Part shown: positions 41,382 to 49,047 of the stretch, piece by piece | Layout: each line of letters begins with the position of its first letter | How positions within the stretch are numbered: the stretch's first letter is position 1 | Source of the DNA: Rhodoferax sp. | GTDB lineage: Bacteria > Pseudomonadota > Gammaproteobacteria > Burkholderiales > Burkholderiaceae_C | Assembly (NCBI RefSeq): GCF_028688795.1 | Contig: NZ_JAQTXM010000021.1 | Coordinates: 26,898-90,897, forward strand | Reading direction: 5' to 3' | Length of the DNA: 64,000 bases | Made by a program: the position numbers and the translations under genes | Notes under the pieces: model-generated | What the model was told of the DNA's origin: nothing | Databases searched by the model: none | Seen by the model: only the letters and a program-made list of their open reading frames with translations

Positions 41382-42832
41382 TGAAGTTGCTCGGCAGAAA
41401 AGCTCAGGCGCGCGCCAAGATGTTTGGCATTGCGAAGCGCTGCTTCGGCGTGCCTGAACACGGAGGCCACATCGTCGCCGTTTCGTGGAAAAGCTGCGCC
41501 ACCAAAGCGGATGCCCAGGTCGAATGGCTCCCTGCGGCTTAGAAATGGGGCATTCAGCTGGATGGTGATGGCATTGGCGACGCTTTCTGCGTCATTGCGG
41601 TCAACCACACCAGGTAAGAGAATCACAAATACGCCGCCGTCAAGTCGGGCCACCGTGTCGGCGCGACGAACAGAGGTCTTCAGGCGTTCACTGACCTCGC
41701 GAAGTACTTGGTCGCGGAGGTCTGCGCCAACTTTGTGCTCGATTGCGAGAAGCTGGCTCAGCTCAAGCAGCAACACATACATGCCGGTCTTTTTACAGCT
41801 TGGGTCCGCCATGGTCATGGTAAGGCGATGTTCGAGCAGTCGACGGTTTGGCAGACCAGTCAGTGGATCGTGGTAGGTCAACTGCGGCATTTTCCCGGTG
41901 CCATGGTCATGGTCATGGTCATGGTCATGGTCATGGGACGACTTGTCGTCATAGGCAGCCAGGTAGCAAATGGTGTCGTTGATGTCATTCTTGACCGCCT
42001 TGACGGTGGTACGCGAAAAGAAAATCTCGGCGCTTTTCCGACGGTTGAAAAGTGTCCCGCTCCAGTGGCCGTTGCTGTTTAACTGACGCCAGAATATTTT
42101 GTGAAACTCTGCGTCCTGCAGCCCCGCGCCAAGCTTGCTTGGGTTTTCGCCCTGGAGTTCAGTGGCGGCATGGCCAGTGATATGGGTCATTGCGTGGTTG
42201 ACAGCATAGATGGTCGCATCCGCAGCGTTGATGGTCAGCCCTTCGGCACAGGTTTCAAAGAAAGGAAACGTCTTCAGGATGTCGAGTGCGTTGGCCTGGA
42301 CGGACGCCGCGTGGTCAAGCATCCAGTAAATCCTGACCTGCCCCTGATCACGCACTTGCATGACCAGTGCGTTAAAGCTGCGGGGAATCGCGTGGTGTTC
42401 GGTCAGCTGTAAATCAAGCTTGCGTTGGTGAATAGCTCCCATGCCTGCGCCGCTGCCCAGTTGCTCCAGTAGCCCTTGCGTGCTGAGCAACTGTTCGGCT
42501 GGCAGCCACGCCAAGATGCTCAGACCTCGGGCTGCCGCAGTCTGGGTACCAAGGATGCTTTGTACAGCCGGACTGATGAATTCGATCTCGCCCAGGCGGT
42601 TAGTCGCCAAATACATCGCATCGGGTTGAAGCATCGCCTTCAGAAGCATGTCCTCATGGGCTTCGCCACTGCCAAGGGACTCAAGCACCTGCTGATGGCG
42701 CTGCTGCAGTGAGACGTGCTGGCCCATCAAGTCCTGCAAGTCCTGCGCGTAGCGGTACAGCTGATGATGCAAGTCCTCACGGGAGGTCGTTTCAAGCAAG
42801 GTGATGCTGTTGGTGGGGGCCGCCTGCCTCAT
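41378..42832 (-). CDS. PAS protein with degenerate GGDEF domain and His-Asp repeat (array gene 6)
   Basis: A 484-residue protein with the same helical start as gene 7 (HHQLYRYAQDLQDLMGQHVS), two PAS-like regions and a GGDEF-fold domain (HDPLTGLPNRRLLEHRL onward). At the active site GGDEF is replaced by DGGVF (RLDGGVFVILL, about residue 397), so cyclase activity is not expected, while an RRAD inhibitory-site motif remains. Such domains often bind c-di-GMP or GTP as regulators. At about residues 299-310, in the linker between PAS and GGDEF, runs HDHDHDHDHDH, encoded by a hexanucleotide repeat. It overlaps both neighbours by four bases. Confidence 0.9.
   Translation of the reverse strand: MRQAAPTNSITLLETTSREDLHHQLYRYAQDLQDLMGQHVSLQQRHQQVLESLGSGEAHEDMLLKAMLQPDAMYLATNRLGEIEFISPAVQSILGTQTAAARGLSILAWLPAEQLLSTQGLLEQLGSGAGMGAIHQRKLDLQLTEHHAIPRSFNALVMQVRDQGQVRIYWMLDHAASVQANALDILKTFPFFETCAEGLTINAADATIYAVNHAMTHITGHAATELQGENPSKLGAGLQDAEFHKIFWRQLNSNGHWSGTLFNRRKSAEIFFSRTTVKAVKNDINDTICYLAAYDDKSSHDHDHDHDHDHGTGKMPQLTYHDPLTGLPNRRLLEHRLTMTMADPSCKKTGMYVLLLELSQLLAIEHKVGADLRDQVLREVSERLKTSVRRADTVARLDGGVFVILLPGVVDRNDAESVANAITIQLNAPFLSRREPFDLGIRFGGAAFPRNGDDVASVFRHAEAALRNAKHLGARLSFSAEQLQ
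41903..41936. repeat. Hexanucleotide tandem repeat ATGGTC, five copies plus partial
   Basis: Perfect in-frame repeat encoding alternating His-Asp in array gene 6. Copy-number change by slippage would lengthen or shorten the linker by two residues without breaking the frame. Confidence 0.95.
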
Positions 42833-43191
42833 TTCACATGACTCCGCACCCAGGACACCACTTGCAACGGGCTGAAAGGTTTGATGAAGTAGGCATCAGC
42901 CCCGCGCTGGCGGGCGTCATCATGATCAGCAGATTGCCCGCGCGCGGTGATCATGGCCACAAGGGTGTCACGCGTGGCAGGGTCGGCCTTGATGGCGTCA
43001 AGCACCTGCAGGCCGTCGAGTTCCCCTGGCATCATCACATCCAGCAGCACGACTTTGGGATGGTGGTGGTGAATGGCTTCAAGTGCGCTAGCACCATCCT
43101 CGGCCTCGATGATCTGGAACGTTTTGCCCAGCGTGATGCTGAGCAGGCGGCGTATGTCAGAGTGGTCGTCAACGATGAGGATGGTGTGCAT
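42829..43191 (-). CDS. Single-domain response regulator (array gene 5)
   Basis: A 120-residue receiver: MHTILIVDDHSDIRRLLSIT, phospho-Asp in VVLLDVMMPGELDGLQ, Thr/Ser switch in VAMITARGQ, and lysine in YFIKPFSPLQ. There is no output domain. ATG 43191 has AAGGAA eight bases before it; the longer open frame upstream overlaps the HDOD gene and lacks receiver features. It likely serves as a phosphate target or relay for the orphan kinases of the array. Confidence 0.93.
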   Translation of the reverse strand: MHTILIVDDHSDIRRLLSITLGKTFQIIEAEDGASALEAIHHHHPKVVLLDVMMPGELDGLQVLDAIKADPATRDTLVAMITARGQSADHDDARQRGADAYFIKPFSPLQVVSWVRSHVK

Positions 43192-43204
43192 GGCGAGTTC
43201 CTTG

Positions 43205-44080
43205 TTAGATGAGGGAAGGTGTTGCAAAAAATGCATTGGCATGGCGGCTGCGCGATTCCATGCGGCCAAACAAGGCGCGACTGTCATCGTTCCAGACCAG
43301 GCCCAACTTTTCGCAAGCGGCGCTGGACAGGTGGGTGACGCGGTTGTCTGCGCGGTCAGCGAGGTCAAGCGCGTTGCTCAGGACTTCAGCCACATGGACC
43401 AGAGGTACCAGCGCGATGCCAAGCGCCGCATCTGGCTGGTGATGACCCCCGATGGCCGCAACGATGTCAGCCGGCAAATGCCAGGACTCGGCCAGCCAGG
43501 CGCCAATGAGGCTATGGTCCACGCCAAAGTATTTGCGTTCAAGCACGTCTACACCGATGGCGAGGGCAGTTGCCTCGCGCCAGCAGGCTTGCGCAGCTTG
43601 GGCGTTGAAGTGGTACAGCCAGAGCTGGCCCATGTCATGCAGCAGACCGGCCACCAGGGCTGCGGCGGGGGACACCGGCGCGACGATGTACCGTGCCAGT
43701 TCTTCGCAACTGACCCCCACGGCCACACTGTGCTGCCAGAAACTTGAAGACATGCCGCTTCGGCTCGCACCAGCCACAAAGGTGTTGAGGCTGCTGATGA
43801 GCGTGATGTGGCGCACCCGGTCAACGCCAACGAGCGCGGTGGCCATGGCAATGTCAAAGACCTCGGCGTCTCGGGTTCCGCGCATGGCCGCGGTGTTGGC
43901 CACCGAAAGCACCCGGGCGCTGATGATCGGGTCGCGGCTGATGGCCTGCACCAGCAGGTCGAAATTGCCATCTGGGTCATCCAGCGCGGCAATGATTTCG
44001 GCAATGACAACCGGAAAGCCGGGCAGACTACGGCTGCCTTTGATGACCAGTTCACGGGTGAGGGTTGCGCTGCTCATCAT
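43205..44080 (-). CDS. HDOD domain protein (array gene 4)
   Basis: A 291-residue protein built almost wholly of an HDOD domain (LPGFPVVIAEIIAALDDPDG, ISRDPIISARVLSVANTAAM, LVAGLLHDMGQLWL, ESWHLPADIVAAIGGHHQPD). HDOD proteins are regulators related to HD hydrolases, often tied to c-di-GMP and two-component networks. Here the HD-like dyad HDMG is retained, which many HDOD proteins lack, but the full metal set is not evident. The ATG overlaps the stop of the small upstream gene by four bases. Confidence 0.92.
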   Translation of the reverse strand: MMSSATLTRELVIKGSRSLPGFPVVIAEIIAALDDPDGNFDLLVQAISRDPIISARVLSVANTAAMRGTRDAEVFDIAMATALVGVDRVRHITLISSLNTFVAGASRSGMSSSFWQHSVAVGVSCEELARYIVAPVSPAAALVAGLLHDMGQLWLYHFNAQAAQACWREATALAIGVDVLERKYFGVDHSLIGAWLAESWHLPADIVAAIGGHHQPDAALGIALVPLVHVAEVLSNALDLADRADNRVTHLSSAACEKLGLVWNDDSRALFGRMESRSRHANAFFATPSLI

Positions 44081-44403
44081 GCACTCCGGTAGGCCAGCAC
44101 CTGGTCAAAAAAAGCGGCCATGTTGGGTTCACTCAGATCAGCACCGTCAAACAGGGTCAAGACACGCCCTGCTGCTTGGGCGGTATCAAGAGCCACTTGT
44201 TCGTCGCTCCGGTCGTCCGGTTGATCGATGTAAATGAATTCTGCGTGATGCACGCTGAGCTGACTGAGATTTTCTTCAGTCAGGACGTGCCCTGCCGGCA
44301 GCGCCAAGCTCAAAAAGCCGTGGTGAACCACCTGGGCGGTCTGACTCAGCACCATGCCGACTTGCGCCAGCTCCAGGGGAATATATTTGTGGCGCATTCG
44401 CAT
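44077..44403 (-). CDS. Small DUF3391-like protein (array gene 3)
   Basis: A 108-residue protein beginning MRMRHKYIPLELAQVGMVLS and continuing LPAGHVLTEENLSQLSVHHA, with IYIDQPDD. This pattern (two strands, 'GMVL', a 'G..LT...I..L' helix, then 'I.ID') resembles the DUF3391 domain that normally precedes HD-GYP domains. Here it is free-standing and overlaps the HDOD gene by four bases, as though a DUF3391-HD protein had been split. Family assignment is from pattern only. It could modulate the HDOD or HD-GYP partner. Confidence 0.75.
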   Translation of the reverse strand: MRMRHKYIPLELAQVGMVLSQTAQVVHHGFLSLALPAGHVLTEENLSQLSVHHAEFIYIDQPDDRSDEQVALDTAQAAGRVLTLFDGADLSEPNMAAFFDQVLAYRSA

Positions 44404-44423
44404 GATGTGTGGGGCACGTTGGA

Positions 44424-45059
44424 TCAGAGACGCGGCAGCTGAAAACTGCTTTGCTTCACCAGGCCCACCGCAATATCGACCAGGCGGTCGTATGGAATGG
44501 GCTTGCTCAAGACCTCAATGCCTTCAGGTAGACCGCCTCGCACAGCAATGGCTGCGGCATCAAGGCCAGACACCACCACAATGGTGGTTTGGGCCATCTC
44601 TGGGGCTTTGCTAAGCACGCGCAGCATGCTAAAACCATCCATGCCCGGCATGTTCAAGTCGGCAATCAGCAGGTCTGGGCCGCCGCGACCAAGCATCATG
44701 AGGGCCGACACGGCGTTGTCCACACAGATCACCTCGGGCTGCATCGGCCAGCGCGTCAGATTGGCTTTGTACAAGCGCAACAACGCGGGGTCGTCTTCGA
44801 CCACCATCACACTGAGCCTGCGTGGCTGGTTGGTCAGCAAGCGGTTGTCGGTTTGGGCCACGACGGATTGGGGCGCTTTATGAAGCAGGCTGTCAACTGA
44901 AGCCCTCATGACGCGGCGATGTCCACCCGCCGTTTTCCAAGCCTGCAGCAAACCACTTTCAACCCAAAGCTGGACCGTGCCGACCGACACACCCAGCAGG
45001 GTGGCCGCCTCACGTGTGGTGCAAAAAGATTTTTCAACTACAACAGATTCAGGTGACAT
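44424..45059 (-). CDS. HTH (MerR/excisionase-like)-receiver protein (array gene 2)
   Basis: A 211-residue protein with an N-terminal winged helix of the MerR/excisionase type (about residues 8-60; CTTREAATLLGVSVGTVQLW, AWKTAGGHRRVMRASVDSLL) and a C-terminal receiver domain (about 80-200; LSVMVVEDDPALLRLYK, phospho-Asp in LLIADLNMPGMDGF). Most response regulators have the receiver first; here the order is reversed. It is the only DNA-binding protein in the array and therefore the best candidate for its transcriptional output. I start at 45059, where CGGAG lies upstream; an upstream in-frame ATG adds 12 residues. Confidence 0.92.
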   Translation of the reverse strand: MSPESVVVEKSFCTTREAATLLGVSVGTVQLWVESGLLQAWKTAGGHRRVMRASVDSLLHKAPQSVVAQTDNRLLTNQPRRLSVMVVEDDPALLRLYKANLTRWPMQPEVICVDNAVSALMMLGRGGPDLLIADLNMPGMDGFSMLRVLSKAPEMAQTTIVVVSGLDAAAIAVRGGLPEGIEVLSKPIPYDRLVDIAVGLVKQSSFQLPRL

Positions 45060-45158
45060 TTTTGGTTTCACTCCGGGTGTGCACAGAAAACGCAACTCGT
45101 CGATCTTGGAGTTCGGGCATGTCTTGCAAATTTTGAAAGGTGCAAGCGGGCGATGTCT

Positions 45159-45557
45159 CTATGACAATTCCCTGCGGTGGAAGATGCCTTCAATTTTTTT
45201 ACTCAGGGTATTCGCGTTGAAGGGTTTGAGGATGTAGCCGTCAGCACCAGCCTGGGCGGCATCAACGATGTTGGCCTTTTGCGACTCGGCGGTAACGAGC
45301 AAAAAAGGGACAGCTTGCAGCGCAGCAGAACGCCGCACCGCTTTGAGCAACTCCAGCCCATTCATGTTGGGCATGTTCCAGTCACTGACGACCAACTGAA
45401 AATCGCTTCGCTCAAGCTGGCGCAAGGCTTGAGCGCCATCTTCAGCCTCTGCAACATGACCAAAACCGGCTTGCCGAAGCAAGCCAACAACGATCTGCCG
45501 CATGGTCGCAAAGTCATCGACCACCAAAACAGTGCAATTTGAAAAATCCATGAACAT
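45159..45557 (-). CDS. CheY-like single-domain response regulator (array gene 1)
   Basis: A 132-residue receiver closely following CheY: CTVLVVDDFATMRQIVVGLL, FGHVAEAEDGAQALRQL, phospho-Asp in VVSDWNMPNMNGLELL, and Thr and Lys in LLVTAESQK and YILKPFNANTL. CheY proteins switch flagellar or pilus motors; no motor or core chemotaxis kinase genes are in the array, so it may be a phosphate sink or regulate another target. It is the first gene after the promoter at 45579-45607, with a leader of roughly 15 bases. Two start codons (45557, 45551) are possible. Confidence 0.93.
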   Translation of the reverse strand: MFMDFSNCTVLVVDDFATMRQIVVGLLRQAGFGHVAEAEDGAQALRQLERSDFQLVVSDWNMPNMNGLELLKAVRRSAALQAVPFLLVTAESQKANIVDAAQAGADGYILKPFNANTLSKKIEGIFHRRELS

Positions 45558-45578
45558 TACCAGTAGCTGCGTGGGCTA

Positions 45579-45607
45579 ATCATATTGCTTTTGGCTTTAT
45601 TTGTCAA
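45579..45607 (-). promoter_or_regulatory. Near-consensus sigma-70 promoter of the signalling array
   Basis: On the minus strand TTGACA (45607-45602), a 17-bp spacer, then TATGAT (45584-45579). This is 6/6 and 5/6 to the consensus with ideal spacing, in an AT-rich stretch 22 bp before the first start codon of the 20-kb array. Confidence 0.7.
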
Positions 45608-45889
45608 AATTTAACAATAAATGTTTATTTATGTCTTTTTCCGTCAATTTTTGTTAAGGCCGTTTGAATGGCCAGACGCATTTGTGCCACCAAGCCTATG
45701 CGCAAGGCTTTGTTGCCCTCAAACAGGTAGACCAGGATGTTCGAAAACAGGCTGTTGCCAGAACGCTGTGGGCGTCAGAAAGTGATGCACCCCTGCGCCA
45801 CCAAATCAACTGGCATGGCGCAAGAAACCAAATGTCGGGAAGTTTGACAGCCAGGTATGGGCTGCAGTGCGTGGCTGCGCTGGTACTCG
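45608..45889. other. Intergenic stretch without a confident gene
   Basis: Between the array promoter and dadA. Short open frames exist on both strands (for example TTG-started at 45664 on plus, and a minus frame ending IDGKRHK), but none has a convincing start, ribosome site or family match. A decayed gene remnant is possible. Confidence 0.5.
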
Positions 45890-47230
45890 TTAGCCTGAAT
45901 GCTTGCCAGTGGCGTCGTAGCAATTAAAAGCCATCTCAGGCACGCGCCCCGCCATCAGTTCAGTCAGCGCTTTGCCGGAGCCAGCGCCATGGGTCCAGCC
46001 CAGCGTGCCGTGCCCGGCGTTGACCCACAGACCGCGCACCTTGGTTTGGCCAATGAACGGGATGTTGGTGGGGGTGGCCGGGCGCAAACCAGCCCAATAG
46101 TTGGGATTACCGCCGTCTTCAGGCGCGCGGGTGTCGCACACGCCGGGCATGACTTGCTCTATGCGCCGTGACAACATGCGGCAGCGGGCCCGTGCCACCG
46201 GGGAATCCAGCGTGAGGTTGTAGTCGCCCACCTCAATGGTGCCGGCCACGCGGAGTTCGTTACCCAGTCGGCTCATGGCAATCTTCTTTTCGTCGTCGAT
46301 CATCGACACCTGGGGCGCTGCCTCAGGCCGCAATATCTTGAAGGTGGCGCTGTAGCCTTTGCCGGGGTAAATCGGCAGGCTGACACCCACCCTGCGCAGC
46401 AGCGGGGCGCTGTAAGAGCCGCAGGCCACCACCACATGATCGGCCTTGAGTACTTTCACACTTTCCACATTTTTTATGTCATTTTGACCTATAGCCCCCG
46501 TAGATGTTGCGCGAACAGCTACAGATTCAATAGTATTTCCAAGGCACTTCAAGGCCACCACGTCATGCGAATACAGAAACTCGACACCCCGCGCACGGCA
46601 CTTGGCCGCCAGCGCCTGGGTGAAGGCCCTGGCGTCGCCCGACTCGTCGGTAGCCGTAAAGGTGCCGCCCACAAGGTGCTCGCTAAATGACGCCAAAGCG
46701 GGCTCCAGGCGCAGCAGCTCAGCGCGGTCAATCACCTGGCGCGAGACGCCGTAGCGGCGCATCAGCGCAGCAGCTTCACCGGCGGCATCAAACGATTTCT
46801 GATCGGTGTAATAGTGGGCAATACCTTTTTCAAGCCGGTTATAGGCAATGCCAGTGTCAGCCACCAGATCTTTCATCGCGGCGTGGCTGTAGGCGCCCAA
46901 GGCAACAAGTTGCCGCACGTTGCGCTCAAAGGCGCGGTCGTTGCACTGGCCCAAAAAAAGCAGGCTCCAGCGCCATTGTTGCCAGCTCAGCCGTGGGCGA
47001 AACAGCAGCGGGGCTTCTTTGCTGAGCATCCATTTGAGCGCTTTCATCGGCGCGTCGCGGTTCGCCCAGGGCTCGCAGTAGCTCACAGAAATTTGCGCTG
47101 CGTTGGCAAAACTGGTCTCCATGGCGGCGTCTGGTTGACGCTCTACCACGGTCACTTCGTGGCCTTGTTCAAGCAAATGCCAGGCGGTACTGATGCCGAT
47201 GATGCCTGCGCCGAGAATGATGATTTTCAT
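45890..47230 (-). CDS. dadA: D-amino acid dehydrogenase (DadA-type FAD oxidoreductase)
   Basis: A 446-residue FAD enzyme of the DadA group that oxidises D-amino acids to 2-oxo acids and feeds electrons to the respiratory chain. It has the N-terminal dinucleotide fold MKIIILGAGIIGISTAWHLL, FANAAQISVSYCEPWANRDA, CGSYSAPLLRR, YPGKGYSATF and the C-terminal GLRPATPTNIPFIG with NAGHGTLGWTHGAGSG. I start at MKII (47230); an in-frame ATG 39 bp upstream is possible. Compared with other DadA proteins a ~20-residue insert lies around residues 230-255, encoded by interspersed repeat copy F. It is divergent from an ArgP-like regulator gene. Confidence 0.93.
   Translation of the reverse strand: MKIIILGAGIIGISTAWHLLEQGHEVTVVERQPDAAMETSFANAAQISVSYCEPWANRDAPMKALKWMLSKEAPLLFRPRLSWQQWRWSLLFLGQCNDRAFERNVRQLVALGAYSHAAMKDLVADTGIAYNRLEKGIAHYYTDQKSFDAAGEAAALMRRYGVSRQVIDRAELLRLEPALASFSEHLVGGTFTATDESGDARAFTQALAAKCRARGVEFLYSHDVVALKCLGNTIESVAVRATSTGAIGQNDIKNVESVKVLKADHVVVACGSYSAPLLRRVGVSLPIYPGKGYSATFKILRPEAAPQVSMIDDEKKIAMSRLGNELRVAGTIEVGDYNLTLDSPVARARCRMLSRRIEQVMPGVCDTRAPEDGGNPNYWAGLRPATPTNIPFIGQTKVRGLWVNAGHGTLGWTHGAGSGKALTELMAGRVPEMAFNCYDATGKHSG
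46471..46535 (+). repeat. Interspersed AT-rich repeat, copy F (inside dadA, in frame)
   Basis: ATTTTGACCTATAGCCCCCG then TGCGCGAACAGCTACAGATT and AATAGTA mirror the consensus blocks. On the coding strand it encodes NTIESVAVRATSTGAIGQND, located between an FAD-domain strand and VLKADHVVVACGSYS. Confidence 0.65.
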
Positions 47231-47320
47231 GGGGCGCGAGTGTCGGCGACTGGGCGCAGCATTAGTCATAGAATTAAATTAATCCTGAAAACATTAGCAA
47301 CCCTTATTGATTAATGCCCC

Positions 47321-48244
47321 ATGAGCACCTTTGATCCTGACGCCCTGGAATGCCTCGCCGCCATTGTGGAAGAAGGCGGTTTTGAGCGCGCTGCGGTGCG
47401 TTTGTCTATCACCCAGTCGGCCGTGTCGCAGCGCTTGCGCTCGCTTGAGGTGCAAGTGGGTACGGTGCTGATTGTGCGCAGCCGCCCCTTGAAAGCCACC
47501 ACCGCCGGGCGTTTGCTGCTGAAACACGCCATGCAGATGCGCCTGCTGCGCGCTGACCTGGAGCGCGACCTGAAAGACATGGCGCCGGGTGTGGCCGGGG
47601 TGGCAGGCGAGGAGGAACGCATCTCGATTGCCATCAACGCCGACAGCATTGCCACCTGGGCGCTGCCGGCCCTAAGCCCGTTGGCACACCAGGGCTTGGG
47701 GCTGGAGATCATCACCGACGACCAGGACTTCACGTTTGAGTGGTTGCGCGAAGGCCGGGTGCTGGGCTGCGTGACCACCTTGCCGGCCGCCTTGCGCAGT
47801 TGCAAGGTGGTGCCGCTTGGCGCCATGCGCTACATGGCGGTGGCCACCCCCGCCTTCGCCGCCAAGCGTTGCCCGGACGGCCTCACCCCCCACAACTTCA
47901 GCAGCCTCCCCTTCATTGCCTTCAACCGGAAAGACGATTTGCAAGCCGAGTTTGTGGCTGGCGCCTGCGGGCTCAAACAGGTGTCGCTGAGCCAAATGTA
48001 CGTGCCCAGCTCTGAAGGCCAGGTGCACGCCGTGCTGGCGGGCTGGGGCGTGAGCGTGTTGCCCGAGTTGCAGGTGCGAGAGCACTTGCGCTCAGGCGCG
48101 CTGCTTGACCTGATGCCTGGGCACAGCCTCTCGGTGGCACTGTACTGGCACTGCTGGAACCTGGACTCGGTGGTGCTTGACGCCCTCACCCTCGCCCTGA
48201 AAACTTCAGCAGCAGTTGTCTTGACGCACGTGGCTGCCGCCTGA
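47321..48244 (+). CDS. ArgP/LysG-like LysR family regulator
   Basis: A 307-residue regulator with an N-terminal winged helix (about residues 1-60; DPDALECLAAIVEEGGFERA, ITQSAVSQRLRSLEVQVG) and a LysR effector domain. The opening and the TAGRLLLKHAMQMRLL segment match the ArgP (IciA) group, which senses lysine or arginine and often controls amino acid exporters such as LysE. No exporter is adjacent; the divergent neighbour, 90 bp away, is dadA, so control of D-amino-acid oxidation is inferred. The intervening AT-rich region would hold the shared operator. Confidence 0.9.
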   Translation: MSTFDPDALECLAAIVEEGGFERAAVRLSITQSAVSQRLRSLEVQVGTVLIVRSRPLKATTAGRLLLKHAMQMRLLRADLERDLKDMAPGVAGVAGEEERISIAINADSIATWALPALSPLAHQGLGLEIITDDQDFTFEWLREGRVLGCVTTLPAALRSCKVVPLGAMRYMAVATPAFAAKRCPDGLTPHNFSSLPFIAFNRKDDLQAEFVAGACGLKQVSLSQMYVPSSEGQVHAVLAGWGVSVLPELQVREHLRSGALLDLMPGHSLSVALYWHCWNLDSVVLDALTLALKTSAAVVLTHVAAA

Positions 48245-48377
48245 CACACCAACGCGACGCATAAGCCGCGCACAAATGCCCAGCGCCAAAGATGCCTGAT
48301 CCGGGGAACAGCTGAACCCTTGAGTCACAAAACAGCCTTAGCGCCTGAAATTTGAAGACCTCGGATAACATCCGGCC

Positions 48378-49004
48378 ATGACCTCTGATGCCGCGCCCAA
48401 ACTCACTTTCAAACAACGCATGCTGATCGCGCGCGAAGAAGCCATCGTGCACGCGGTGAACCGCCTGCTGGCCGAAAAAGGCTTTGACGCCATGACGGTT
48501 GACGAGGTCGCGGCCCAGGTGGGCATTGCCAAAGCCAGCCTGTACAAGCACTTTCCCAGCAAAGAAGACTTGGCCGCTGCCGCCATGGTGCGGGTGATGC
48601 GCCGCGCGCAGGATTTCATCAATGCGCTGCCGCAAGAGGCATCACCGCTGGAGAATTTGCGCAGCGTGGTTCGCTGGGTGCTCCAGGTTAAGCTGGCCGG
48701 TGACATGCCCACCCTGCCCAGCCAGAATTCAAGCCTGCGCAGCGCCTTGCTGGGCAACCGTGCCTACATGGACGGCCTGATGGAAATCAGCGACACACTG
48801 GGTGCGTGGATTGAAGCGGCGCAAGCGGGGGGGCAACTCAATGCCCAGCTGCCCGCGATTGCCATTTTGTACACCTTCTTTGCCCGGGCCTGCGACTCCG
48901 TGGTGGAGTTCTTGCAGATGGGCGAGCTGTTCACCGACGAGCAGATTGTGGACATGGTGCTGACCACTTGTTTTGATGGTCTAAATGCCCGTCAACCCTC
49001 ATAA
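48378..49004 (+). CDS. TetR/AcrR family transcriptional regulator
   Basis: A 208-residue repressor-type protein. The N-terminal TetR helix-turn-helix is clear (residues about 15-65; IVHAVNRLLAEKGFDAMTVD, VGIAKASLYKHFPSKEDLAA); the C-terminal ligand domain is diverse, as usual. Its target is not evident: the downstream gene on the opposite strand is a UspA gene and the upstream gene is the LysR regulator. The stop codon is embedded in repeat copy G. Confidence 0.92.
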   Translation: MTSDAAPKLTFKQRMLIAREEAIVHAVNRLLAEKGFDAMTVDEVAAQVGIAKASLYKHFPSKEDLAAAAMVRVMRRAQDFINALPQEASPLENLRSVVRWVLQVKLAGDMPTLPSQNSSLRSALLGNRAYMDGLMEISDTLGAWIEAAQAGGQLNAQLPAIAILYTFFARACDSVVEFLQMGELFTDEQIVDMVLTTCFDGLNARQPS

Positions 49005-49037
49005 ATAAAGCGTAAGCAGCTACTTTTAATATAGCTG
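48983..49037 (+). repeat. Interspersed AT-rich repeat, copy G (spans the TetR gene stop)
   Basis: Partial copy: CCCTCATAAATAAAGCGTAA, then GCAGCTACTTTTAATATAGC. The TAA of the TetR gene (49002-49004) lies in it, and it fills the gap to the convergent uspA gene. Confidence 0.6.
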
Positions 49038-49047
49038 GCAAGACTTT

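Noticed and set aside
25632..45557. Signalling array considered as a standard chemotaxis (che) operon
   Set aside because: No CheA, CheW, CheR, CheB or receptor gene is present in it; only a CheY-like protein occurs.
45664..45927. 87-codon plus-strand frame near the array promoter
   Set aside because: Starts with TTG, has no ribosome-binding site, overlaps the dadA 3' end and resembles no family.
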